Positions 33,082-40,617 of a stretch of DNA of 40,617 bases are shown here, piece by piece. A program made the position numbers and the translations under genes. Below the pieces are notes generated by a model. It was given only the letters and a program-made list of their open reading frames with translations, had not been told where the DNA came from and did not search any database. Numbering within the stretch: position 1 is the first letter of the stretch; each line of letters begins with the position of its first letter. This stretch comes from Actinomycetes bacterium (lineage in GTDB: Bacteria > Actinomycetota > Actinomycetes > Streptosporangiales > Streptosporangiaceae). The DNA lies in NCBI GenBank assembly GCA_021793235.1, contig JAJYTD010000037.1, forward strand, positions 1-40,617, in the 5' to 3' direction.

Positions 33082-34668
33082 TCACTCCCACTCGATGGTG
33101 CCCGGGGGCTTGCTCGTGACGTCCAGGACCACCCGGTTGATCTCGCGGACCTCGTTGGTGATGCGGTTGGAGATCGTGGCCAGGACCTCGTAGGGGACCC
33201 GCGACCAGTCGGCGGTCATGGCGTCCTCGCTGCTCACCGGCCGCAATACCACGGGGTGGCCGTAGGTGCGCCCGTCGCCCTGCACGCCCACCGACCGGAC
33301 ATCGGCGAGCAGCACGACCGGGCACTGCCAGATGTCGCGGTCGAGCCCGGCGCGCGACAGCTCCTCGCGCGCGATGGCGTCGGCTTCGCGGAGCACGTCG
33401 AGGCGCTCCCGGGTGACCTCGCCGACGATGCGGATCCCCAGCCCCGGTCCGGGGAACGGCTGGCGCCACACCATCTCCGGCGGCAGGCCCAGCTCCTCGC
33501 CGACGCGCCGCACCTCGTCCTTGAACAGTTCGCGGAGCGGCTCCACCAGGGTGAACTGCAGATCCTCCGGCAGGCCGCCGACGTTGTGGTGCGACTTGAT
33601 GTTGGCGGCTCCGGCACCGACCCCGGACTCCACGACATCGGGGTAGAGGGTGCCCTGGACCAGGAACTCCACGTCGTCGCCTGCCGCGCCGCCCTCGGCC
33701 ACGACCTCGCGCGCCGCCTGCTCGAAGACCCGGATGAACTCCCGGCCGATGATCTTGCGCTTCTGCTCGGGGTCGCTCACCCCGGCGAGCGCCGCCAGGA
33801 AGCGCTCCTGGGCGTCGACGACCTTCAGCTCCGCGCCCGTCGCCGCCACGAAGTCCTTCTCGACCTGTTCGGCCTCGCCTTTGCGCAGCAGCCCGTGGTC
33901 GACGAAGACGCAGGTGAGCTGGTCGCCGATGGCGCGCTGGACCAGGGCGCCGGCGACCGCGGAGTCCACGCCGCCGCTGAGCCCGCAGATGGCGCGCTTG
34001 CTGCCGACCTCGGAGCGGATCCGCGCGACCTGCTCGTCGACGATGTTCACCATCGTCCAGGTGGGGCGGCACCCGGCGCCGTTGTAGAGGAAGTGCCGCA
34101 GCACGGCCTGGCCGTGCTCACTGTGCAGCACCTCGGGGTGGAACTGCACGCCGTACAGTCCGCGCGCGGGGGCCTCTATGGCCGCTACGGGTGTGCTGGC
34201 GGTACTTCCGGTGGTGCGAAAGCCCTTCGGCGCCTCGGTGACGGAGTCGCCGTGGGACATCCACACGGCCTGCACGGCGGGCAGCCCGCCGAACAGGACG
34301 GTGTCGGTGCCCACCTCGATCTCGGTCCGGCCGAACTCGCTACGGCCCGTCCTGGCGACCGTGCCGCCCAGGGCCTGGACCATGGCCTGGTAGCCGTAGC
34401 AGATGCCGAATGTCGGCACGCCCGTCTCGAACAGCTCCGCCGGAGCCTGCGGCGCACCGTCGGCGTAGACCGAGGAGGGCCCCCCGGAGAGGATGATGGC
34501 CTTGGGGTTCTTGGCGATCATCTCCTCGACCGGCATGGTCGAGGGGACGATCTCGCTGTACACGTGGCATTCGCGTACCCGCCGTGCGATCAACTGCGCG
34601 TACTGCGCACCGAAGTCGACGACGAGGACGGTGTCGAACGTGCTGTCGCCAGCACCGTCAAAGGACAC
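33082..34668 (-). CDS. guaA: GMP synthase (glutamine-hydrolysing)
   Basis: The 528-residue enzyme converts XMP to GMP using glutamine and ATP. The N-terminal class I amidotransferase domain has [20 protein letters not shown], the nucleophile Cys90 in GICYGYQ and GVQFHPEV for His and Glu. The ATP-pyrophosphatase domain has the P-loop [10 protein letters not shown]. The C-terminal dimer domain ends [13 protein letters not shown] and [10 protein letters not shown], the family's usual terminus. The start GTG 34668 has GGAAGG 7 bases upstream; the upstream open frame to 34860 passes through a repeat element. Length matches E. coli GuaA (525). It is convergent with helD. Confidence 0.96.
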   Translation of the reverse strand: MSFDGAGDSTFDTVLVVDFGAQYAQLIARRVRECHVYSEIVPSTMPVEEMIAKNPKAIILSGGPSSVYADGAPQAPAELFETGVPTFGICYGYQAMVQALGGTVARTGRSEFGRTEIEVGTDTVLFGGLPAVQAVWMSHGDSVTEAPKGFRTTGSTASTPVAAIEAPARGLYGVQFHPEVLHSEHGQAVLRHFLYNGAGCRPTWTMVNIVDEQVARIRSEVGSKRAICGLSGGVDSAVAGALVQRAIGDQLTCVFVDHGLLRKGEAEQVEKDFVAATGAELKVVDAQERFLAALAGVSDPEQKRKIIGREFIRVFEQAAREVVAEGGAAGDDVEFLVQGTLYPDVVESGVGAGAANIKSHHNVGGLPEDLQFTLVEPLRELFKDEVRRVGEELGLPPEMVWRQPFPGPGLGIRIVGEVTRERLDVLREADAIAREELSRAGLDRDIWQCPVVLLADVRSVGVQGDGRTYGHPVVLRPVSSEDAMTADWSRVPYEVLATISNRITNEVREINRVVLDVTSKPPGTIEWE

Positions 34669-34784
34669 GTAACGGCCTTCCCGCAGGTAGGTATGGATGG
34701 GCTCCAGTCTAGAACCTCTGCGGCGGGCACAGATCGGCACACGGTCTGCCGGACATCGGTGGAATGGCACTGCCCGCTCTCCTG

Positions 34785-34869
34785 GCCGCGGCAAGCCGGC
34801 ACCCTCGCTGCGCTCGGAATGCCCCATTGCCGCACCCCCCGTGACCGGGCCCGCCGACATAGAAGCGTC
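34785..34869 (-). repeat. Dispersed palindromic element, inverted single-arm copy C
   Basis: Read on the minus strand, it begins GACGCTTCTATGTCGGCGG (from 34869) and, after a spacer about 44 bases shorter than in copies A and B, continues GCGGCAATGGGGCATTCCG, GAGCGCAGCGAG and GCCGGCTTGCCGC (to about 34785). The loop and second arm are missing. Its outer end contains the TGA stop codon of the aldehyde dehydrogenase gene. It occupies the gap between guaA and that gene. Confidence 0.7.
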
Positions 34870-36439
34870 AGCGGAGGCGGAACCGTTTCATCAGGCGGGC
34901 GCCGAGGGTGAGGACGCGGGCCAGCGTCGCACCGTCCATCCCGGGGGTGCCGCCGAGCCCCACGTAGTGCTGGCTGGCGACGGCCTGCGTCTCGGTGAAG
35001 CGCAGCAGGCCTTCGGTGCCGTGCCTGCGGCCCAGGCCCGAGCGTTTCATCCCGCCCATTGGGGCGCCGTAGCTGGCCCAGGCCGCGCCGTACCCCTCGT
35101 TGATGTTGACCGTTCCGGCCCGGATCCGTTCGGCGATCCGCCGGCCGCGGGCGGTGTCGCGGGTCCAGATGCTCGCGTTGAGGCCGTAGTCGGTGGCGTT
35201 GGCGAGGTCGGCGACTTCGTTTTCGTCGGTGTAGCGGTAGACCGACACCACCGGCCCGAAGGTCTCGTCCGCGCAGGCGTCCATGGTCGGGGCGACACCG
35301 ACCATGACGGTCGGTTCGTAGAACAGGGGGCCGATGTCGGGCCGGGGGCGGCCGCCCGCGAGGATCCGCGCGCCCTTTGCCCGTGCGTCGTCCACGTGCG
35401 CGGTGACCCGGTCGAGCTGGCGCTGGTAGGTCAGGGAGCCCATGTCGGCGGTGAAGTCGAATCCGGCGTTGAGCACCATGCCGCGCACCGCCGTGGCGAA
35501 CCGGCTGACGAACTCGTCGTAGACCGCTTCGTGGACGTACAGGCGCTCCATGGAGACGCAGAGCTGGCCCGCGTTGCTGAAGCAGGCCCGCAGCAGCCCT
35601 TCGACCGTCCAGTCGATGTCGGCGTCTTCGCAGATGATCGCGGGGTTCTTACCGCCGAGTTCGGCGCAGCAGCCGATCAGGCGCGCGGCGGCGCGCTGGG
35701 CGATCCGGGCTCCGGCCGCCGAAGAGCCGGTGAAGGCGACGTAGTCGGCGTGGTCGACGAGTGCGTCACCGATGTCCGCCGGTTCGCCGAGGACGGGGAT
35801 GATCAGGTCTTTTGGCAGGCCGGCCTCGATCAGCAGGTCGATGGCCCACAGGGAGCTGAGCGCCGTCTGCGTGTCGGGCTTGGCGACGACGGCGTTGCCG
35901 GCCATCAGCGCCGGGAAGCCGTCGCCGACCGGTAGCACCAGTGGATAGTTCCACGGGGTGATGACGCTGACGACTCCCTTGGGGTGGTGGTGCACGCGGG
36001 TGCGGGTGGCCACGGGCATCGCTCCGGGGATGCGGCGGCGGCGCAGCATGGCGGGGGCGCGGCGGGCGTAGTAGAGGGTGCCCGCCGCTGCGTCGTAGAC
36101 CTCTTCGAAGGCGTGTCGACGCGCCTTGCCGGTCTCCCACTGGATGATGTCGAGGATTTCGCGCTGGCGGTCGAGCACCATGTCGTGGAAGCGCGCGAAC
36201 GGCCGGACCCGTTCGCGCGGCGGCAGTGCCGCCCAGGCCTTCTGGGCCGTGCGGGCGCGCTCGAAGGCGTCGGCCACGTCGGCCGCAGAGGACTGCGGCA
36301 GCTTTGCGATCGGTTCGCCGGTGAACGGTGCTCTGGTGGTGATGGCCGCCCCGGAGGCTGCGACACGGGCGGTGAGCCGGCTGACCATGGCGGGATCCAG
36401 CGTCGGGGTCGTTGCGGAGCTGCTCGTGGCGGTACCCAT
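34868..36439 (-). CDS. Aldehyde dehydrogenase, succinate-semialdehyde dehydrogenase-like (GabD2-type)
   Basis: The 523-residue NAD(P)-dependent dehydrogenase shows [13 protein letters not shown] (158-170), [10 protein letters not shown] (180-189), [11 protein letters not shown] (236-246), the general base Glu260 (AELGGKNP), the nucleophile Cys294 ([15 protein letters not shown]) and [10 protein letters not shown]. The wording [16 protein letters not shown] and [23 protein letters not shown] resembles the actinobacterial succinic-semialdehyde dehydrogenase GabD2 group; the substrate remains inference. The start is ATG 36439. Two inverted repeats lie just upstream (36452-36489) in the region shared with the divergent FAD monooxygenase. 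Its final codon and stop (ending at 34868) lie in the outer end of a palindromic repeat. Confidence 0.92.
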   Translation of the reverse strand: MGTATSSSATTPTLDPAMVSRLTARVAASGAAITTRAPFTGEPIAKLPQSSAADVADAFERARTAQKAWAALPPRERVRPFARFHDMVLDRQREILDIIQWETGKARRHAFEEVYDAAAGTLYYARRAPAMLRRRRIPGAMPVATRTRVHHHPKGVVSVITPWNYPLVLPVGDGFPALMAGNAVVAKPDTQTALSSLWAIDLLIEAGLPKDLIIPVLGEPADIGDALVDHADYVAFTGSSAAGARIAQRAAARLIGCCAELGGKNPAIICEDADIDWTVEGLLRACFSNAGQLCVSMERLYVHEAVYDEFVSRFATAVRGMVLNAGFDFTADMGSLTYQRQLDRVTAHVDDARAKGARILAGGRPRPDIGPLFYEPTVMVGVAPTMDACADETFGPVVSVYRYTDENEVADLANATDYGLNASIWTRDTARGRRIAERIRAGTVNINEGYGAAWASYGAPMGGMKRSGLGRRHGTEGLLRFTETQAVASQHYVGLGGTPGMDGATLARVLTLGARLMKRFRLR

Positions 36440-36451
36440 GCCGGTCAGGTT

Positions 36452-36489
36452 AATCGGGTCACACCCGATTTACTACCTATCGGTAATAA
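36452..36489. promoter_or_regulatory. Two abutting operator-like inverted repeats in the ALDH/monooxygenase gap
   Basis: AATCGGGT-CAC-ACCCGATT (36452-36470) is a perfect 8-bp inverted repeat with a 3-base gap. TTACTACC-TATC-GGTAATAA (36470-36489) is an inverted repeat with one mismatch, similar in form to TetR-family operators. They lie 13 and 31 bases before the dehydrogenase ATG and could control both divergent genes. No intact candidate regulator is adjacent. Confidence 0.6.
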
Positions 36490-36661
36490 GGCCCGTGCGC
36501 GGGAGCGGCCAGCGGCCGGGCGCCGCCCCGGAGTCGGGCGACCGGACGGATGGACGATCCGCGCGGCTTGCCTTCTGGACAGACCCCACGCGCGGTGGTT
36601 GCATTTCACTGTCCGATGAATTATGCGCACAGCACCGGTGAACATCCCCTTGGAGGCTGCA

Positions 36662-37942
36662 ATGGTGCACACCGAGGAAACGACCGTCGCCATCTCGGGG
36701 GGCGGTCCCGCGGGGATCACGCTCGGGCTCCTGCTCGCCCGCGCCGGTGTGGACGTCACCGTCCTGGAGAAGCACGGCGACTTCCTCCGCGACTTCCGGG
36801 GGGACACGGTCCACCCCTCGACCCTGGAACTCCTCGACGAACTCGGGCTCGCCGAGGAGATGGAGCGCCTGCCGCACCGCAAAGTCACCACTGTGACCGT
36901 GGGAAACGCCGAGCAGCCCATCGTCGCGGCCGACCTTGGCGACCTTCCCGGCAAGTACCACTACGTCGCCATGACCCCGCAGTGGGACTTCCTGGAGATG
37001 CTCACCCGGCACGCCGCCCGCTATCCGACCTTCAACCTGCTGATGAACTCCGAGAGCACGGGGCTGATCGAGGAGGACGGCGCCGTGCGCGGCCTGACGT
37101 ACACGACACGCGCGGCGGACGGCACGGACACCGGGGAACAGCACCGCCTGCGCGCCGTACTGACCGTCTCGGCCGAAGGGCGCCGCTCCGACCTGCGCGG
37201 GGCCGCCGGGATGGTCCCCCGCGACCTCGGCGCGCCCATGGACGTGGTGTGGCTGCAGGTCCCCCGCGATCCCGGAACCGCGGAGGGCTTCAACGGGCGC
37301 CTGGGAGCGGGAGCGATCGGGGTCGCCATCGACCGGGGCGACTTCTGGCAGGTCGGCTATGTCATCCCCAAAGGGGGCCTCGACGAGATCCGCTCCCAGC
37401 CCATCAGCGCACTCCAGGATCGGCTGCTGGAGCTGCTCCCGTTCCTCGGGGAGCGGGTCCGCGAGGTCGACGACTGGCAGCAGGTCGCCTTCCTCGAAGT
37501 GGGGCTGAACCGGCTGACGCGCTGGCACCGGACCGGGCTGCTGTGCATCGGCGATGCCGCGCACACCATGACGCCCGTCGGCGGGGTCGGCATCAACCTC
37601 GCGGTGCAGGACGCGGTCGCCGCCGCCAACCTGCTGGCGGACCCGCTGTTCGAGGCGCAGCAGGACCCCGACCGGTTCGGCAAGACGCTCAACCCCGAAC
37701 TCCTGGAGCGGGTCCAGCGCCGCCGCCAGGTGCCCACCGTGGGCACCCAGGCCATCCAGTGGCTCCTGCAGCGCCAGGTCATCAGCCGCGCACTGGCCGA
37801 GGACCCGACACCGCCGCCGCTGCTGCGGCTGGTGGCCGGTACCCGGGCCTGGTCCCGGCTGGTCGGCCGGGTCATGATGCAGGGCATCCGCCCCGAACAC
37901 GTACAGACACCGGAACGGGCACCGGCCTTTGCGGAGGGGTGA
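36662..37942 (+). CDS. FAD-dependent monooxygenase (PHBH-fold aromatic hydroxylase family)
   Basis: The 426-residue flavoprotein has the Rossmann motif GGGPAGITLGLLLARAG (13-29), FRGDTVHPSTLELLDELGL (substrate/FAD loop, about 46-64) and VSAEGRRSDLRGAAG, the place of the NADPH-linked DG motif with Glu in place of Asp. CIGDAAHTMTPVGGVGINLAVQDA is the FAD ribityl-binding GD motif. A C-terminal helical part of about 110 residues follows. Such enzymes hydroxylate aromatic or polyketide-like substrates; the substrate is unknown. ATG 36662 has GGAGG 5 bases upstream. It is divergent from the aldehyde dehydrogenase and ends 5 bases before the convergent galE. Confidence 0.92.
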   Translation: MVHTEETTVAISGGGPAGITLGLLLARAGVDVTVLEKHGDFLRDFRGDTVHPSTLELLDELGLAEEMERLPHRKVTTVTVGNAEQPIVAADLGDLPGKYHYVAMTPQWDFLEMLTRHAARYPTFNLLMNSESTGLIEEDGAVRGLTYTTRAADGTDTGEQHRLRAVLTVSAEGRRSDLRGAAGMVPRDLGAPMDVVWLQVPRDPGTAEGFNGRLGAGAIGVAIDRGDFWQVGYVIPKGGLDEIRSQPISALQDRLLELLPFLGERVREVDDWQQVAFLEVGLNRLTRWHRTGLLCIGDAAHTMTPVGGVGINLAVQDAVAAANLLADPLFEAQQDPDRFGKTLNPELLERVQRRRQVPTVGTQAIQWLLQRQVISRALAEDPTPPPLLRLVAGTRAWSRLVGRVMMQGIRPEHVQTPERAPAFAEG

Positions 37943-37947
37943 CCGGG

Positions 37948-38982
37948 TCAGGAACCGGCGAAGGCGTCAGCGTCACCGAACCCGTTCGGGTTGGCGGACT
38001 GCCAGCGCCAGGCGTCGGCGCACGCGTCGTCGAGGCTCTTGGCGGCCTGCCAGCCCAGGTCGCGCAGTGCGGCGGAGGGGTCGGCGTAGCAGGTGGCGAT
38101 GTCCCCCGGGCGGCGGCCCACGACCTCGTAGGGTATTGTGCCGCCGATCGCCCGCTCGAACGCGCGGATCGCCTCCAGGACCGATGTGCCCCTGCCGGTG
38201 CCGAGGTTGTAGGCGCGGTACCCGGCGGTGTCGGCGAGGTGCTCGACAGCGGCGACATGGCCCCGTGCCAGGTCGACCACGTGCAGGTAGTCCCGCACGC
38301 CCGTGCCGTCGGCGGTGCCGTAGTCGTCGCCGAACACCCGCAGCCGGCCCCTGCGGCCGGACGCGACCTGCGCGATGTAGGGGAACAGGTTGTTCGGGGT
38401 GCCCTGCGGGTCCTCCCCGATCAGGCCGCTGGGGTGGGCGCCGATGGGGTTGAAGTAGCGCAGCGAGATGATGTGCCATTCGCCGTCGGCCGCCGCCGTG
38501 TCCCGCAGGATCTGCTCGGCGAAGAGCTTGGTGGCGCCGTAGGGGTTGGCCGCCGAGAGCGGCATGTCCTCGGTGATGGGGACCGTGGCGGGGTCGCCGT
38601 AGACCGTCGCGGAGGAGCTGAACACCATCCGCCGCACATCGCGCGCGGCCATCACCTCGCACACGGTGAGCAGGGTGTCGATGTTGTTGCGGTAGTAGCG
38701 GAGCGGCTCCCGGGTGGATTCGCCCACGGCTTTGAGGCCGGCGCAGTGGATGACGGCGTCGATGGCGTGCTTGGCGAAGATCTTCTCCACCGCTGCGGGA
38801 TCGGTGCAATCGTCCTCGTAGAAGGGGATCGCGCACCCGGTGATGCGCTCAACGCGGTGAACGGCTTCGCGGTGGCTGTTGGCGAGGGAGTCCAGCAGCA
38901 CGGCCTCGTGCCCGGCGTTGACGAGTTCGACGGCGGTGTGCGTCCCGATGTACCCGGCGCCACCGCTTAGCAGAACCTTCAT
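37948..38982 (-). CDS. galE: UDP-glucose 4-epimerase
   Basis: The 344-residue short-chain dehydrogenase interconverts UDP-glucose and UDP-galactose. It has the NAD-binding GGAGYIGTH (7-15), Ser124 (FSSSATVYGD), the catalytic pair Tyr148 and Lys152 (NPYGATKLFAEQIL), LRYFNPIGAHPSG and VRDYLHVVDLARGHV. Length and wording match bacterial GalE (330-345). ATG 38982 has AGGCGG about 6 bases upstream. It stands alone, convergent with the monooxygenase, with no other Leloir genes in the window, so a role in cell-wall or exopolysaccharide galactose is as likely as galactose breakdown. Confidence 0.95.
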   Translation of the reverse strand: MKVLLSGGAGYIGTHTAVELVNAGHEAVLLDSLANSHREAVHRVERITGCAIPFYEDDCTDPAAVEKIFAKHAIDAVIHCAGLKAVGESTREPLRYYRNNIDTLLTVCEVMAARDVRRMVFSSSATVYGDPATVPITEDMPLSAANPYGATKLFAEQILRDTAAADGEWHIISLRYFNPIGAHPSGLIGEDPQGTPNNLFPYIAQVASGRRGRLRVFGDDYGTADGTGVRDYLHVVDLARGHVAAVEHLADTAGYRAYNLGTGRGTSVLEAIRAFERAIGGTIPYEVVGRRPGDIATCYADPSAALRDLGWQAAKSLDDACADAWRWQSANPNGFGDADAFAGS

Positions 38983-39540
38983 GTATCGCCGCCTTTGTCG
39001 GGGGTCTGCTACTCACGGCGCCCCAAGAATATGCGGCCCCCGACCCCGGCCTGCCGCCGGTCCCGGCATTACCGCCCGGGGTCGGCCCCGGCGCGCCGCC
39101 CGGAGCCGGGCACCGGGGCCTACAGGTGTGGCCGGTGCTACAGCTCAGCGGCGCGGGCGGCGGTGCGGCCTGGACATCGGTCTTTGACCGCCCGATGTGG
39201 CCCACGTGGAGGGTGGACTGCACGGGATACATCGGTGGACCGTGCACACGGTTCGCGCTGTCTGCACATGGGGCCAGTGGGATACCGCACGCCAGGTTGA
39301 CTACTGTGGCGGTGTGGGGCCGCTGTGTGTCAGCGCGATGGTGGTTCGGCGGGGTTCCCAGGTGCGGGATCGTCATGCTCGGGCGACACTTGGGGCCCAT
39401 GGGGCGGAAGAACTATTCTTCCTTCCACCTGGTTGCCCCGGCCAGTCGAACGGACACGGGTCCGCAGACGCTCCTGCTGTGAATCGCTGCCCTGGTGCGG
39501 GGTGGCTGCCATACCCCCAATCTAGCAAGGAGAGCCATCG
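38983..39540. other. Long intergenic region before the metallopeptidase-like gene
   Basis: These 558 bases hold no gene that I can support; the open frames here lack family wording and ribosome sites. A possible plus-strand promoter is TTGGGG (39390-39395), 18 bases, TATTCT (39414-39419). AGGAGAG at 39528-39534 is the ribosome site of the next gene. The region marks the change from housekeeping to accessory sequence. Confidence 0.4.
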
Positions 39541-40466
39541 ATGGGCGAGGATTACCTGACCGCGCGCGACCAGGTCAGCCCCGAGGTATACCATGGCTCG
39601 GGGCTGACATCCACGAGGCCGGACACCTGGCCGGTGTGCTGGCTCTGGGGCTGAAGCCCGATTACATCGCCATAGGACGCGACCACACCACACAGGCCAG
39701 CGGGGGCGTCTCCTTCCAGATGGCCGGCGCCGATGCGCAGCACGTAGCGGTCATCGTCAAGCTCGGTGTAGCCGCTGAGGAGAGGTATTACTCCGAACTC
39801 GGCTACACCGAGCAGTCCCACCCCGAGTTCGTCCGCGATATGCGCGCCCGCAGCGGCGCCGGCGACGAGATCTTTCTGTCCTCCCTTCAGGAGAACAACC
39901 CGCGCCTGGTCATCAACCAAGAGCAGGCCTGGGCCGATGCCCGGCGGATGGTCGCCAACCCGGCCTTTTGGGAGCTGACCAAAGCGCTTGGCCGGGAAGC
40001 GGGCCAGCGCCTCTATATGGAGACCGACGCGATCATGGAAGCCGCGGCCCCCTTCGAACCGGCGACCCTGCTGGAACGGGAGGGCATCCGCGCGTGGGTG
40101 CCGGGTGCGGAACAGGTGCGCAAAGCATGGGAGGCAGCGCAGTTCAGCCTAAAGGATCTGCTTTCTGAAGAGACCCAGAGGAACCCGCGGGTTTCGCAGC
40201 TAGCCGAAGAGGTGCGCCGGCAGGCCGCAGCCGCAGCGCAGGAGCGCGTCGCCGATACGGCGCCCGAACGAAACGTGTCACAGGAGACCTCCGCCGATCC
40301 GAAGCCTCAGGCGGGCACCGGTCCTGCGCGGATGAGCCCCGCCACGATCCGTTCCGCCCTGCGGGCCGGCCAGTCCAGAGGATCGGGTCAGCGCCGGGGA
40401 GGCCACTTGAAGACCCTGTTCTCCCGAGGCTTCGGCAACAGGAAAAGCAACCGACGGGCAACATAA
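39541..40466 (+). CDS. HEAGH metallopeptidase-like protein with an apparent -1 frameshift near its start
   Basis: The main frame encodes about 285 residues from HEAGHLAGVLALGLKPDYIA onward, with the zinc-binding HEAGH (39612-39626) and a downstream GGVSF. This arrangement resembles the M41 (FtsH peptidase) family but without the AAA domain. A long helical region (ADARRMVANPAFWELTKALG) and a Gln/Arg-rich, basic C-terminus follow. The only start with a good ribosome site, ATG 39541 after AGGAGAG, is in another frame (MGEDYLTARDQVSPEVYHGS) and stops after 39 codons. Adding one G in the GGGG run at 39600-39603 joins it to the HEAGH frame. The main frame alone would need GTG 39495 without a ribosome site. 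This may be an indel, programmed slippage or a decayed gene. Function is unknown. Confidence 0.6.
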
Positions 40467-40479
40467 TCGAGCGCTTCGC

Positions 40480-40617
40480 AGGGCCGGGCGCACGATCGTG
40501 TGCCCGGCTGCGGCCATCGCGGCCTGGATCCCGGCCCCGGCAAAGCCCTTGTCGCACACCAGCGGCACCGGTCCCGGGGCGATCTGCCGGGCGTGGGCCA
40601 GGTGCAGAGCCTGCTTG
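40480..40617 (-). pseudogene. Truncated DDE transposase fragment running off the right edge
   Basis: On the minus strand the open frame from 40616 reads ALHLAHARQIAPGPVPLVCD, KGFAGAGIQAAMAAAGHTIV and RP, the wording around the second catalytic Asp (CDKGFAG) of IS4/IS5-like transposases. After RP (about 40482) the resemblance stops and the frame enters sequence antisense to the preceding gene, so the C-terminal part with the catalytic Glu is missing. The 5' part lies beyond the window. It is an insertion-sequence remnant abutting the metallopeptidase-like gene. Confidence 0.65.

Noticed and set aside
32231-34911. Long open frames on both strands spanning helD and guaA (613 and 857 codons)
   Set aside because: Both are out-of-frame readings of two well-identified convergent genes.
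36550-38970. 806-codon plus-strand open frame over the monooxygenase and galE
   Set aside because: Frame-shadow of the monooxygenase and antisense of galE; composition is dominated by Arg/Gly/Ala.

Overview
The window is high-GC actinobacterial chromosome. Codon use is strongly G/C-ending, GTG and TTG starts with AGGAGG-type ribosome sites are common, and the left edge carries the conserved actinomycete rRNA leader. The gene content (PspC/LiaF stress module, MprAB-like pair, HtrA, IdeR/DmdR-type iron box, HelD) points to a Streptosporangiales-type organism, possibly Nocardiopsaceae. That placement is inference from sequence style, not from a search.

Layout, left to right. 1-487: promoter and leader of an rRNA operon reading leftwards out of the window. 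488-3952: helicase pcrA (minus) divergent from a nucleoside hydrolase. 3983-7780: an envelope-stress module, with a PspC-containing histidine kinase and LuxR-type regulator (minus) divergent from a PspC/LiaF-like protein and a small membrane protein. 8032-11800: a three-gene molybdenum hydroxylase operon in the order 2Fe-2S, Mo and FAD subunits, with the form II signature AYRGAGR, closed by a 14-bp hairpin. 12030-15119: a lipoprotein and a transmembrane Ser/Thr kinase. 15205-18294: an iron-siderophore ABC importer (two permeases and an ATPase, no binding protein) behind an iron box. 18796-22215: a BisC-like molybdenum reductase divergent from a CitE/HpcH-type lyase.

22591-27719: an MprAB-like two-component system, a DMT-type membrane protein, a TetR relic and an HtrA/PepD-like protease, which resembles a rearranged mprAB-pepD neighbourhood. 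28037-30597: a mercaptopyruvate sulfurtransferase, two small membrane proteins and a glycerol-type aquaporin. 30896-38982: helD, guaA, an aldehyde dehydrogenase divergent from an FAD monooxygenase, and galE. 38983-40617 looks accessory: a frameshifted HEAGH metallopeptidase-like gene followed by a truncated transposase.

The least expected signal is a family of dispersed intergenic palindromic elements. Two about 265-bp copies have roughly 50-bp inverted arms around a diverged loop (18489-18757 and 22244-22508). There is also a single-arm inverted copy at 34785-34869 and a short related hairpin at 2911-2948. No CRISPR array, tRNA gene or phage structural module was seen.
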